From JBCCOW01 sp039025855 (GTDB lineage Bacteria; Planctomycetota; Phycisphaerae; Phycisphaerales; Phycisphaeraceae), in contig JBCCNL010000010.1 in the NCBI GenBank assembly GCA_039025855.1, positions 1 to 64,000 on the forward strand: 64,000 nucleotides of DNA, given 5' to 3'. Position numbers and translations under genes: made by a program. The stretch's first letter is position 1, and each line of letters opens with the position of its first letter. Shown here one piece after another: positions 25,985 to 33,197 of this stretch. Below the pieces are notes generated by a model, which was given only the letters and a program-made list of their open reading frames with translations, was not told the origin of the DNA and searched no databases.

Positions 25985-26011
25985 GGCCCACGGATGGAAT
26001 CCGTGGGCTTC
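25985..26011 (-). repeat. Dispersed imperfect palindrome, family GAAGCCCACGG
   Basis: A perfect GCCCACGGAT/ATCCGTGGGC inverted repeat, 28 bp beyond the stop of the zinc-ribbon bactofilin gene. It shares CCGTGGGCTTC with the copies at 111-138 and 27405-27431. Confidence 0.6.
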
Positions 26012-26038
26012 TGTACGGTGGTAGGGATGGCGTGAGGA

Positions 26039-26542
26039 TCACGCGGCGGGGGAGATGGGTGGGGGGGTGTGGCGGAGGCGGTGGGTGGCGGAGAGGGCGG
26101 CGGCGACCTTGGCGGGGTCGGGCTTGGGGCAGACGTGGACGGTGGCGCGGAAGGCGGAGCCACGGGGGGCGTGGAGGGACTTGGCGGTGAGGGAGCCGGT
26201 GAGTTTGGGGCGGTGCTGGGGGTCGATGCGGACGGGGCCGAAGGCGGTGATGGAGCCGTTGAAGTGGCCGGCGAGGTGGAGTGAGCCGCAGACGAGCTTG
26301 CCGGTGAAGTGGGCGTCGGGGGGGAGCTCGACGTGGCCCATGGTGGAGAGCTCGCCGTGGTGGTGGCCGGCGAGGGAGACGTCCTCGAAGGCGAGGGGGT
26401 AGGTGCAGGTGGGGCAGCGGGCGGTGAGGGCCTTGCGGGAAACGGTGAACTGGTGGGAGCAGTTGGGGCAGGCGACGTGGCGGAGCTCGCGCGGTCGTGG
26501 GCCGCGGGGTCGGAAGGCGGAGAGGGCGGGTTTCAGCGGCAT
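26039..26542 (-). CDS. Bactofilin-like protein with N-terminal zinc ribbon
   Basis: 167 residues. Two CPxC knuckles (C25, C28, C43, C46) form a rubredoxin-like zinc ribbon. Residues about 55-140 have the short beta-strand ladder of bactofilins (polymer-forming cytoskeletal proteins): HVELPPDAHFTGKLVCGSLHLAGHFNGSITAFG. Bactofilins form filaments near the membrane and affect cell shape. It is downstream of a canonical bactofilin gene but separated from it by a strong terminator and a heptad repeat that directly abuts its ATG, so it is likely expressed from its own start. Confidence 0.8.
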   Translation of the reverse strand: MPLKPALSAFRPRGPRPRELRHVACPNCSHQFTVSRKALTARCPTCTYPLAFEDVSLAGHHHGELSTMGHVELPPDAHFTGKLVCGSLHLAGHFNGSITAFGPVRIDPQHRPKLTGSLTAKSLHAPRGSAFRATVHVCPKPDPAKVAAALSATHRLRHTPPPISPAA

Positions 26543-26546
26543 GGAG

Positions 26547-26574
26547 CTGCTAGCTGTTAGAGCCTAGAGCCTAG
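26547..26574 (-). repeat. Tandem heptad repeat CTARNNN, 4 units
   Basis: On the minus strand: CTAGGCT, CTAGGCT, CTAACAG, CTAGCAG, then CTCC and the ATG at 26542. The tract at 57793-57827 has the same units in the same order before another gene's start codon. Confidence 0.8.
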
Positions 26575-26601
26575 AAAAAACCCGGTCGCGGGGACCGGGT
26601 T
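26573..26601 (-). terminator. Rho-independent terminator after bactofilin gene
   Basis: On the minus strand AACCCGGTC and GACCGGGTT form a 9-bp stem with a five-base loop, followed directly by TTTT then CTAG. It lies 50 bp past the bactofilin stop and just before the heptad repeat. Confidence 0.9.
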
Positions 26602-26651
26602 GTGGGGCGGAGCGTTGGGAGACGCTAAGGGATACGGTTTAGTGGGTGGGG

Positions 26652-27227
26652 TCAGGCGGAGCCGTTGGAGATGGCCTGGCGGGCGGCGAGGACCTTCTGG
26701 CGGCGACGCTGGAGGACGGCGTTGACCGAGTTGGGGTTGGTTTGGATCGTTTGGGTTTGAGGGGCCGGTTCGGCGTCGGTCATCTCGGTGTAGGTCTCGA
26801 CCATGGCGTCGGTCTCGGTGGCCTCGGGCATGTCGGTAGTACTCGGCGTGACCGCGTCGATGGCGTCGGCGAAGGCTTCGGTGGCGACGGCGATGGCCTT
26901 GGGCCCGATGCAGACGTCGCCCTGGAAGGTGGCGCCTTCGACGACGTTGAGCCGGCCGGTGTAGAGCTGGCCTTCGAGGTTGGCCCCGGGGAGGAGGTCG
27001 GCGCCCTCTTCGGCGATGACGTCGGCCTTGGCGTGGCCGGCGAGGCGGAGGGTGCCGACGATGAGGGTGCCTTCGACGCGGGCAGAGTCGGTCAGCTCGA
27101 GGGTGCCGGAGACGCGGAGGGTGCCCTGGAAGGTGCCCATGATGACGGCGTCGTTATCGAGGTTGAGCTCGCCGGAGATCTTGCAGTCCGGGCCGAGGAT
27201 GGTCTTGTTTCGGGTGGGTTCGGGCAT
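26652..27227 (-). CDS. Bactofilin family protein
   Basis: 191 residues. After a short start (MPEPTRNKTILGPDCKISGE) the central ~100 residues are a beta-helix ladder of the bactofilin type: LNLDNDAVIMGTFQGTLRVSGTLELTDSARVEGTLIVGTLRLAG. The C-terminal third is Thr/Glu/Ala-rich and ends in a basic helix (VLQRRRQKVLAARQAI) that could contact membrane or partner. The ATG at 27227 fits the domain edge; the frame extends upstream but that part lacks conservation features. It ends in a strong terminator before the second bactofilin gene. Confidence 0.85.
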   Translation of the reverse strand: MPEPTRNKTILGPDCKISGELNLDNDAVIMGTFQGTLRVSGTLELTDSARVEGTLIVGTLRLAGHAKADVIAEEGADLLPGANLEGQLYTGRLNVVEGATFQGDVCIGPKAIAVATEAFADAIDAVTPSTTDMPEATETDAMVETYTEMTDAEPAPQTQTIQTNPNSVNAVLQRRRQKVLAARQAISNGSA

Positions 27228-27404
27228 GGTCAAAGCCTTCGCGTATGGGGGTCCAACAGGGGTCAATGGATGCCGGGGTGATGCGTGCCGCGGCCGGGAA
27301 GACATCGGTCAGACGGCGGGCGCATCAAGAACAAAGCCGCGGCGGGCGTCGTGCGGCATGAGGGGTGGTTTTTTCGGACGTGGGGGTTGGGTTGGTGGCG
27401 GCAC

Positions 27405-27431
27405 GACCCACGAACAGTGTCCGTGGGCTTC
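27405..27431 (-). repeat. Dispersed imperfect palindrome, family GAAGCCCACGG
   Basis: It lies 8 bp past the stop of the minus-strand oxidoreductase gene. Read on the minus strand: GAAGCCCACGGACACTGTTC then CGTGGGTC, an imperfect hairpin without U tract. Confidence 0.6.
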
Positions 27432-27439
27432 TTGAATGG

Positions 27440-28429
27440 TTAGTCGAACTCGGCGGTGAGGGCGATCTTGCCGAGGGTTCGGCCGGACTCTTGCTGGGCG
27501 TGGGCGGCGGCGAGGTCGGCCATGGGGAAGGTGTGGGAGACGATGGGCTTGAGGGTGCCGCTGGCGACCATGTCGGCGGTGTCGCGGAGGATCTGGCTGT
27601 GGTGCTGGGGGTTGAGGCCGTGCATGTTGGCGATGCCCATGAACTCGAGGTGGAGGGTGGCGGACTTGTACTTGAGGGAATCGACAGGGGCGTCCTGCGG
27701 GACATTGACGATGGTGACGAGCTGGCCCTGGAGCCCGACGGCTTGGAGGGACTTGGTGAAGGTGTCGCCGCCGACGGTGTCGTAGACGACGGGCAGGCCG
27801 TGGCCGTCGGGGGACTCTTCAAGGGCGGCTTCGACAAAGTCTTCTTCTTGGTAGTTGATGACGCGGTCTGCGCCGAGTTGCTTGCAGAGTTCGATGGACT
27901 CGGGTCGGCCGGCGGTGGTGAGGACGCGGCAGCCCTGGGCCTTGGCGAGCTGGATGGCGACGTGGCCAACGCCGCCGGCGCCGGCGTGGATGAGGACGGT
28001 TTGGCCGGACTGGATGCGGGCGCGGTCGTGGAGCGATTCCCAGGCGGTGAGGACCACGAGGGGGAGGGCGGCGGCTTCTTCGTAGGAGAGGGAGGGCGGC
28101 TTGGGCGCGGTGGTGCGGGCGTCGAGGAGGACGAACTCGGCGTTGGAGCCGTTGCGGCCGATGGAGGGTGAGCCGTAGACGGGATCGCCCTCGCCGAAGC
28201 CTTGGACTTCTGGTCCCATGTCGGCGACGGTGCCGGCGACGTCGTAACCAAGGATGAGGGGCAGCGGGAGGTTGGCGAAGTTGGAGTTGCGGATTTTGTA
28301 ATCGACGGGGTTGCAGGCGGCGGCCTCGACCTTGACGAGCAGGTCGTGGGGTCCGGGCTTGGGCGTGGGGGCGTCGTAGGGCTGGAGGACGGAGGCGTCG
28401 CCGGGGGTGTGGAGTGCGATGGATTTCAT
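27440..28429 (-). CDS. Quinone oxidoreductase-like zinc-free MDR protein
   Basis: 329 residues of the medium-chain dehydrogenase/reductase superfamily. N-terminal GroES-like domain (KVEAAACNPVDYKIRNSNF, ILGYDVAGTVADMGPEV), then a Rossmann fold with AGAGGVGHVAIQLAK near residue 150 and YDTVGGDTF near 220. The structural-zinc cysteine cluster is missing, as in the quinone oxidoreductase branch. It probably uses NADPH to reduce a quinone or enone; the exact substrate is not determinable. Monocistronic, with the palindromic repeat just beyond its stop. Confidence 0.9.
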   Translation of the reverse strand: MKSIALHTPGDASVLQPYDAPTPKPGPHDLLVKVEAAACNPVDYKIRNSNFANLPLPLILGYDVAGTVADMGPEVQGFGEGDPVYGSPSIGRNGSNAEFVLLDARTTAPKPPSLSYEEAAALPLVVLTAWESLHDRARIQSGQTVLIHAGAGGVGHVAIQLAKAQGCRVLTTAGRPESIELCKQLGADRVINYQEEDFVEAALEESPDGHGLPVVYDTVGGDTFTKSLQAVGLQGQLVTIVNVPQDAPVDSLKYKSATLHLEFMGIANMHGLNPQHHSQILRDTADMVASGTLKPIVSHTFPMADLAAAHAQQESGRTLGKIALTAEFD

Positions 28430-28462
28430 TCGTGACGGGAAGAGAGAGGTGATGTGGTCGTT

Positions 28463-29965
28463 TTAGCTGCCTTCGCCCACGGGGGCGCGGCCGGGTGGGG
28501 GGGCGTCGAGGAGGAGGTAAAGGACGTTGTCGGTGAAGCCGGGGTCGCGGGTGAGGCCGAGGTGGTCGGTGAAGAGGAAGTGGACGGCGGCCCAGTCGAT
28601 GGGGGAGCGGACGATGGGGCGGAAGGCGTCGGGCGGGTCGCCCTGTCGGGTGTCGGCGAGGGCGGAGTACCGGGCGACGGTGGCGTCGCCGGGCTGGGAA
28701 TTGATGAGTGAGACGCGGCCGGCGGGGTTGATGCGGGCGGCGGTGGGGGTGGGGACGGCGTCGCCGGCGAAGAGTCGGAGGTCGAGGGTGTCGGGGCGTT
28801 GGGCGGGGCGGTCGAGGGATTGGTGGAAACGGCGGGCGTTGTTGAGGGCCTTGGCGAGCTGGTCTTGGGCGATGGCGAGGCGGGCGGCGCGGTCGGGGGC
28901 GTCGGGCATGAGGTACTGGAGGAAGCGGTCCTGGTCGGGATCGAGGAGTCCCCACTGATACTCGGCCCAGACCGCAGGGTCGAGCGGGTCGAGCCCGAAG
29001 TGCGTCGGCAGGACGCTGTCGTTGGCGTTGGGCTTGGGTGGGATCAGGACGGCGTCGGTCTGTCGGGGCAGGAGTTGGTAGACGCCGGGCATGGTGCCGA
29101 GGAGGGCGGGGGCGTATCGGGGGAGGATGACCGAGAGCTTGGAGCCCTGGGTGAGGTCTTCGAGTGCGAAGATGGACCCGAGGTTGGGGGTGCCAACGAG
29201 GATGGCGCGGCGGACGTGTTTGGCGCCGGCCCAGTTGAGGTCGGGAAGGGGGCCATCGTCGCCGAGGGGTTGGTCGCCGTGACGGAGGTAGTAGCGGGTG
29301 ACGAGCCCGCCCATGGAGTGGGCGACGATGTCGAACTTGACGTCGCGTTCGATGCCGAAGCGGGCTTTGAGCTCGGCCTCGACGAAGGCCTTTTTTTCGA
29401 GGATGAAGTTGTGGAGCTTGGCGGCGTTCTCGGCGTTGCTGCGTCGCCAGTCGTAGTCGAACTGGAAGCAGGTGAAGTGGGCGTCGCCGTAGTCGATGGC
29501 GTTCATGCCGAGGAGCTGGTCGCGGAAGCCGCCGACGCCGAGGGTGGCGAGGATGTCGGCGTAGGCGGTGATGTTGAGGTTGACGACGCCGAGGGAGATG
29601 CGGAGGGTGTCGAGTGCGCCGTCGGGCTGGATGTTGTCGGTGAGCTGGTCGAGGGGGACGCCGGGTCGCATGGGGAGGGCGATGCGGCGGGCGCCGTCGG
29701 GGGTTCCGGGGTTGACCAGTTCGCCGGTGAAGGCACCCCAGACGAGGGTGCCGTCGGCATCGCGGAGCTTGGAGCCGAGGATGCCGGGGATGACGATGAC
29801 GGGGGTGCGGTCGGCGTCGTAGAACTGGGCGGCCTGGTTGTAGAGCCCGCCGAGGTCGGGGGCCTGCGGGCCGCGGGCACAGCCGGCGATGGCGAGCAGG
29901 AGGGCGGCGGCGAGTGCGAAGAGGCCGGGGCGTTTGAGGATGAGCCGTGTGGGAGCGATGGGCAT
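28463..29965 (-). CDS. LCAT-like alpha/beta-hydrolase, probable lipoprotein
   Basis: 500 residues. The signal sequence LFALAAALLLAIAGC at about residues 13-27 is a lipobox, so the protein is probably a lipoprotein. The hydrolase resembles the lecithin:cholesterol acyltransferase family: VIVIPGILGSKLRDADG (oxyanion region) near 55, FDYDWRRSNAENAAKLHNF near 150, and the nucleophile elbow AHSMGG near 195. The catalytic Asp is likely in the FAGDAVPT region and the His in AAVHFLFTDH near the C-terminus. It could be a phospholipase or acyltransferase. TACACT lies 9 bp before the chosen ATG; the frame is open further upstream but reads as noncoding. Confidence 0.85.
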   Translation of the reverse strand: MPIAPTRLILKRPGLFALAAALLLAIAGCARGPQAPDLGGLYNQAAQFYDADRTPVIVIPGILGSKLRDADGTLVWGAFTGELVNPGTPDGARRIALPMRPGVPLDQLTDNIQPDGALDTLRISLGVVNLNITAYADILATLGVGGFRDQLLGMNAIDYGDAHFTCFQFDYDWRRSNAENAAKLHNFILEKKAFVEAELKARFGIERDVKFDIVAHSMGGLVTRYYLRHGDQPLGDDGPLPDLNWAGAKHVRRAILVGTPNLGSIFALEDLTQGSKLSVILPRYAPALLGTMPGVYQLLPRQTDAVLIPPKPNANDSVLPTHFGLDPLDPAVWAEYQWGLLDPDQDRFLQYLMPDAPDRAARLAIAQDQLAKALNNARRFHQSLDRPAQRPDTLDLRLFAGDAVPTPTAARINPAGRVSLINSQPGDATVARYSALADTRQGDPPDAFRPIVRSPIDWAAVHFLFTDHLGLTRDPGFTDNVLYLLLDAPPPGRAPVGEGS

Positions 29966-30013
29966 GAGCCACGAAGTGTACCGCCGCGGGGTTGCGGGCC
30001 GGGGGGGGGGCGT

Positions 30014-30019
30014 TAGACT
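30014..30019 (+). promoter_or_regulatory. -10 box TAGACT with -35 TTGCGG
   Basis: TTGCGG at 29992-29997 and TAGACT are 16 bp apart. The start would fall near 30026, giving a ~33-nt leader with GAGGAA ahead of the ATG at 30059. Confidence 0.55.
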
Positions 30020-30058
30020 CGCCGGTCCGACTGAAACCCCCACTTCGAGGAACCTGCT

Positions 30059-30853
30059 ATGTCCACCCAGATCGCCGCTCAGATGTACACCCTCCGCGAC
30101 CACTGTGCGACGCCGAGCGATATCGCGGCGACGTGTGCGAAGCTGAAGGAGATGGGATTCGGGGCGATCCAGGCGTCGGCGGCGGGCTTCGCGACGATCG
30201 AAGCTTCCGAACTGAAGACGATCCTGGACGATACGGGCATGGTCTGCTGTGCGACGCACTTCGGGCTGGACAAGCTCGAAAATGTCGAGGCGAGCGTGGC
30301 GTATCACGAGACGATTGGCTGCGGGCTCACCGCGATCGGTGGGTTCGGCTTCGGCGGGTCGACCGAGCAGGACTGGGTTGACTTTGTGCAGAAGTACAAC
30401 GCGTTGGCCAAGCGGTATGCGGAGACGTCATTGCGTCTGGGGTATCACAACCATAGCCACGAGTTTTCGCCGTTCGGGCTCGCCGATGAGCCGGCGAAGA
30501 TCGACCCGAACAAGACGCCCTACGCGATGCTGGAGAAGGACGGTGACGCCGCGGTCTGGATGGAGGTCGACACCTACTGGGTCGCCCACGGCGGCGGTGA
30601 TCCGGCGGACTGGATCAAGCGTTTTGCGGGCCGTGTCCCCGCGATCCACGTGAAAGACATGACCGTCACGGCCGGCCGTGAACACAAGATGTGCGAGGTC
30701 GGGCTCGGCAACCTGAACTGGCCGGCGATCCTTGAGGCAGCCAAGGCGGCGGGGACGCAGTGGTACATCGTCGAACGGGACAGCGGCGATCTCGATCCGT
30801 TCGAGTCGCTGAAGATCAGCCTGGAGAATCTGAAGTCGTGGGGGTTGGAGTAG
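30059..30853 (+). CDS. Sugar phosphate isomerase/epimerase-like TIM barrel
   Basis: 264 residues of the AP-endonuclease-2 (xylose-isomerase-like) superfamily. The N-terminus MSTQIAAQMYTLRD is the usual first strand. The metal-site pattern appears in LRLGYHNHSHEF near 125, WMEVDTYWVAHGG near 170, and IHVKDM near 200 with a terminal YIVERD. Cytoplasmic, no signal peptide. An AGGAA ribosome site is present. It is convergent with lemA. Such proteins are abundant in planctomycetes and act in inositol or rare-sugar metabolism; the specific reaction is not known. Confidence 0.87.
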   Translation: MSTQIAAQMYTLRDHCATPSDIAATCAKLKEMGFGAIQASAAGFATIEASELKTILDDTGMVCCATHFGLDKLENVEASVAYHETIGCGLTAIGGFGFGGSTEQDWVDFVQKYNALAKRYAETSLRLGYHNHSHEFSPFGLADEPAKIDPNKTPYAMLEKDGDAAVWMEVDTYWVAHGGGDPADWIKRFAGRVPAIHVKDMTVTAGREHKMCEVGLGNLNWPAILEAAKAAGTQWYIVERDSGDLDPFESLKISLENLKSWGLE

Positions 30854-30861
30854 GCGGCGGT

Positions 30862-31431
30862 TCAGGTTGTGTTTGCGAGGTTGACATTCGGTGCGAGGCG
30901 TTGGCCGGCGTCGCGGACTTCGAAGTATTCGGCCTGTTTGAAGCCGAAGGCGTGGGCGATGATTGAGCTGGGGAAGGCTTGGCAGCGGACATTGAAGTCG
31001 CGGACGTTGGCGTTATAGAACCGGCGGGCGCGTTGGATGCGGTTTTCGGTCTCGGCCAGTTCGTGTTGGAGTTCGAGGAAGTTCCGGCTAGCCTTGAGGT
31101 CGGGGTAAGCCTCGACGCGAATGAACAGGCGGTCGAGAGCGGCGATGAGCTCGTCTTCGTCGCGGGCCTGGTGGGCGGGTCCATCGTGGGGGCGGTCGGC
31201 GGCGGCGCGGGCGGCGGTGACGCGTTCGAGGACCTCGCTTTCGTGGGCGGCGTAGCCCTTGACGGTTTCGACGAGGTTGGGGATGAGGTTGTGCCGGCGT
31301 TTGAGCTCGGTGTCGACATCGGACCAGGACTCGCGGACGTGTTGGCGGAGCCGGACGAAGCCGTTGTAAGTCCCGATCAGCCAGGTCAGGATCAGTAAGA
31401 CCACCACGCCGGCGATAATCAATCCAACCAT
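30862..31431 (-). CDS. lemA: LemA family protein
   Basis: 189 residues. One membrane helix at residues 2-21 is followed by the LemA helical bundle: YNGFVRLRQHVRESWSDVDTELKRRHNLIPNLVETVKGYAAHE, then FYNANVRDFNVRCQAFPSSIIA and FGFKQAEYFEV. LemA proteins are membrane-anchored with an extracytoplasmic helical domain; the molecular role is unknown. It overlaps the upstream gene by 13 bp, so the two are coupled. It lacks the usual TPM-domain partner, which appears replaced by the upstream protein. Confidence 0.93.
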   Translation of the reverse strand: MVGLIIAGVVVLLILTWLIGTYNGFVRLRQHVRESWSDVDTELKRRHNLIPNLVETVKGYAAHESEVLERVTAARAAADRPHDGPAHQARDEDELIAALDRLFIRVEAYPDLKASRNFLELQHELAETENRIQRARRFYNANVRDFNVRCQAFPSSIIAHAFGFKQAEYFEVRDAGQRLAPNVNLANTT

Positions 31432-32123
31432 GTCTGGGCCTCCAACTGCTGACGGACAACGCCTTGCGGGATGCGATCGAGGAAGCCGTCGGCGACGGCG
31501 AGGACGCTGTCGATCTGTTCGGGCTTCCAGACCCGGCCGTTGGTGATCAAGAGGTGATCGTCTTCGGCTTCGAGTGTGTGACGGGTGGGTTGGTCGAGGA
31601 GGAACTCCATGGTGGTGGGGGGGATCATGTCGTAGGCGAGTCGGCGGTCACGACACTTGACCGCGAAGCGTCGGGAAAACTCGGCAGACTCGAAGTCGAT
31701 GTCATCGAACCCGAAGAACGACTTCAATTTGTCGAACAGGCCTTCGGGCCGGATGAGCAGCTCGGGCATGGTGAACGGGAGGGTGAGCAGGGCGGCGGAG
31801 AAGTGATGATGGTTGGTGCGGGTCCGGCCTTTGCTGTCGGTCGAGGTGGTCTGGTAGTGATAGCGGAAGACCATAACGTGCCGGTTGTCATAGGACCCGG
31901 TGAAGATTTCGTAGGCGTAGCGGTTAGAGCCCTGGCGGAGGATCTTGAATTGGGGGAAGCGGTTTTCGAAGCGTTTGTCCTTGTCGAGGTCGAGGTGCCA
32001 GCCGCGCCGGTCGGCCCATAGCTGGAGCGCTTCCAGGCGACGCTTGTTGTGGCGTGCGCTGATGATCCCGACGATCACCAGGACGATGATGGCGAAAGGG
32101 ATGATGACGATCACCTGACTCAT
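31419..32123 (-). CDS. Membrane-anchored protein coupled to LemA
   Basis: 234 residues. A single N-terminal membrane helix (residues 3-21, VIVIIPFAIIVLVIVGIIS) precedes a soluble domain with ALQLWADRRGWHLDLDKDKRFENRF, then YEIFTGSYDNRHVMVFRYHYQTTSTDSKGRTRTNHHHF. A predicted beta-rich core and no catalytic motif are seen. It resembles DUF3137-type proteins in layout, but this is not certain. The ATG at 32123 is set by TATAAC 6 bp upstream. First gene of a two-gene operon with lemA. Confidence 0.75.
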   Translation of the reverse strand: MSQVIVIIPFAIIVLVIVGIISARHNKRRLEALQLWADRRGWHLDLDKDKRFENRFPQFKILRQGSNRYAYEIFTGSYDNRHVMVFRYHYQTTSTDSKGRTRTNHHHFSAALLTLPFTMPELLIRPEGLFDKLKSFFGFDDIDFESAEFSRRFAVKCRDRRLAYDMIPPTTMEFLLDQPTRHTLEAEDDHLLITNGRVWKPEQIDSVLAVADGFLDRIPQGVVRQQLEAQTWLD

Positions 32124-32129
32124 GGCGTG

Positions 32130-32135
32130 GTTATA
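32130..32135 (-). promoter_or_regulatory. -10 box TATAAC, 6 bp from ATG
   Basis: The gap is CACGCC. It predicts a leaderless mRNA for the LemA operon. Confidence 0.5.
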
Positions 32136-32186
32136 GCAGGGCGGTGGGGCCGTCCCTTGCAAGATGGGGCGTGATTCGCAGAAGTG

Positions 32187-33122
32187 CTAAGGCCAGACAA
32201 CGAGTTCGCGTTCGAGGGAGACGTCGTGGGTGTCCTGGACGACGGTGGCGACGTGGTCGAGGAGGGTGAGGACGTCGTCGGCGGAGCCGTTGGGGGCGGC
32301 GGAGATGAAGTTGGCGTGGAGGTCGGAGACGGTGGCGGAGCCGACGGTGTGTCCCTTGAGGCCGGCCTCGTCGATGAGCTGGCCTGCGCCGCGGCCGTCG
32401 GCGGCGGGCTGGTCGTCGGAGTTGGGGTTTTTGAAGCAGCAGCCGGCGGTGTGTTCGCTCATGGGCTGGGTGGTCTTTTTATAGAACCAGATTTCCTTGA
32501 GCCGCTTCATGAGGGGCTCGGGGTCTTCGGGGGTGAGCTGGAAGGTGGCTTCGAGGATAAAGGGGGCGTGGATGTTGGACTTGCGGTATTGGAAGTCGAG
32601 GTCGTCGCGGTCGCGGGTGTAGGTCTGCCCGGTCGCGGCCATGACCTGGACGGAGGCGACGGCGGAGCCGATGTCGCCGAAGGCCCCGCCGGCGTTCATG
32701 CGGAGGGCACCGCCGACGGTGGCGGGGATGCCGGCGATGTGGACGAGGCCGTCGAGGCCTGCTTTGGCAGACTGGGTGACGAGCTTGAACAGGTCGTAGC
32801 CTGCGCCGACGGTGATCGTGGCGGCGTCGGTGTCGATGGAGAGTTGTTGCCAGGCGGGGTCGTCGAGCTTGACGACGACGCCAGGGACGCCGGCGTCACG
32901 GACCAGGAGGTTGGCGCCGGCACCGAGGACGTAGAGCGGGACGCTGTGCTCACGGCAGCGGCTCACGAGGGACGCGAGCTGAGCGGTGGAGCGCGGTCGG
33001 GCTAGGACCTCGGCGTGCCCGCCGACGCCGTACCAGGTGAGCGGCCCGAGGGGGGCGTCGCGCTCGATGGGGAGGTCGAGGTCGGCGAGCAGGTCGGCGG
33101 GCGAAGACGGTGAGGCGGGCAT
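32187..33122 (-). CDS. murB: UDP-N-acetylenolpyruvoylglucosamine reductase
   Basis: 311 residues. MurB reduces UDP-GlcNAc-enolpyruvate to UDP-MurNAc with NADPH and FAD, an early peptidoglycan step. FAD-domain motifs: TWYGVGGHAEV near 28, LGAGANLLVRD near 66, HIAGIPATVGGALRMNAGGAFGDIG near 125. The substrate domain has QYRKSNIH and HTAGCCFKNP, where C228 occupies the position of the proton-donating Ser of the E. coli enzyme, and the catalytic Glu should lie near the C-terminus. The presence of murB supports a peptidoglycan wall. TACACT lies 6 bp before ATG. Confidence 0.95.
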   Translation of the reverse strand: MPASPSSPADLLADLDLPIERDAPLGPLTWYGVGGHAEVLARPRSTAQLASLVSRCREHSVPLYVLGAGANLLVRDAGVPGVVVKLDDPAWQQLSIDTDAATITVGAGYDLFKLVTQSAKAGLDGLVHIAGIPATVGGALRMNAGGAFGDIGSAVASVQVMAATGQTYTRDRDDLDFQYRKSNIHAPFILEATFQLTPEDPEPLMKRLKEIWFYKKTTQPMSEHTAGCCFKNPNSDDQPAADGRGAGQLIDEAGLKGHTVGSATVSDLHANFISAAPNGSADDVLTLLDHVATVVQDTHDVSLERELVVWP

Positions 33123-33128
33123 CGTCGG

Positions 33129-33134
33129 AGTGTA
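33129..33134 (-). promoter_or_regulatory. murB -10 box TACACT, 6 bp from ATG
   Basis: The gap is CCGACG. It predicts a leaderless murB mRNA, divergent from the M20 gene, which has the same arrangement. Confidence 0.5.
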
Positions 33135-33185
33135 TCGGGGCGGAGCGGGTTGAGGCTTGAGCCGTGGTGGCGAGAGTCGGCGGGT

Positions 33186-33191
33186 TATGCT
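33186..33191 (+). promoter_or_regulatory. -10 box TATGCT, 6 bp from ATG
   Basis: The gap is GCCCGG before the ATG at 33198. It predicts a leaderless mRNA for the amidohydrolase. Confidence 0.45.
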
Positions 33192-33197
33192 GCCCGG

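Noticed and set aside
27819..29972. 717-codon minus-strand frame made of Arg, Pro and His
   Set aside because: Frame-shifted shadow of the LCAT-like and oxidoreductase genes; low-complexity composition typical of out-of-frame reading.
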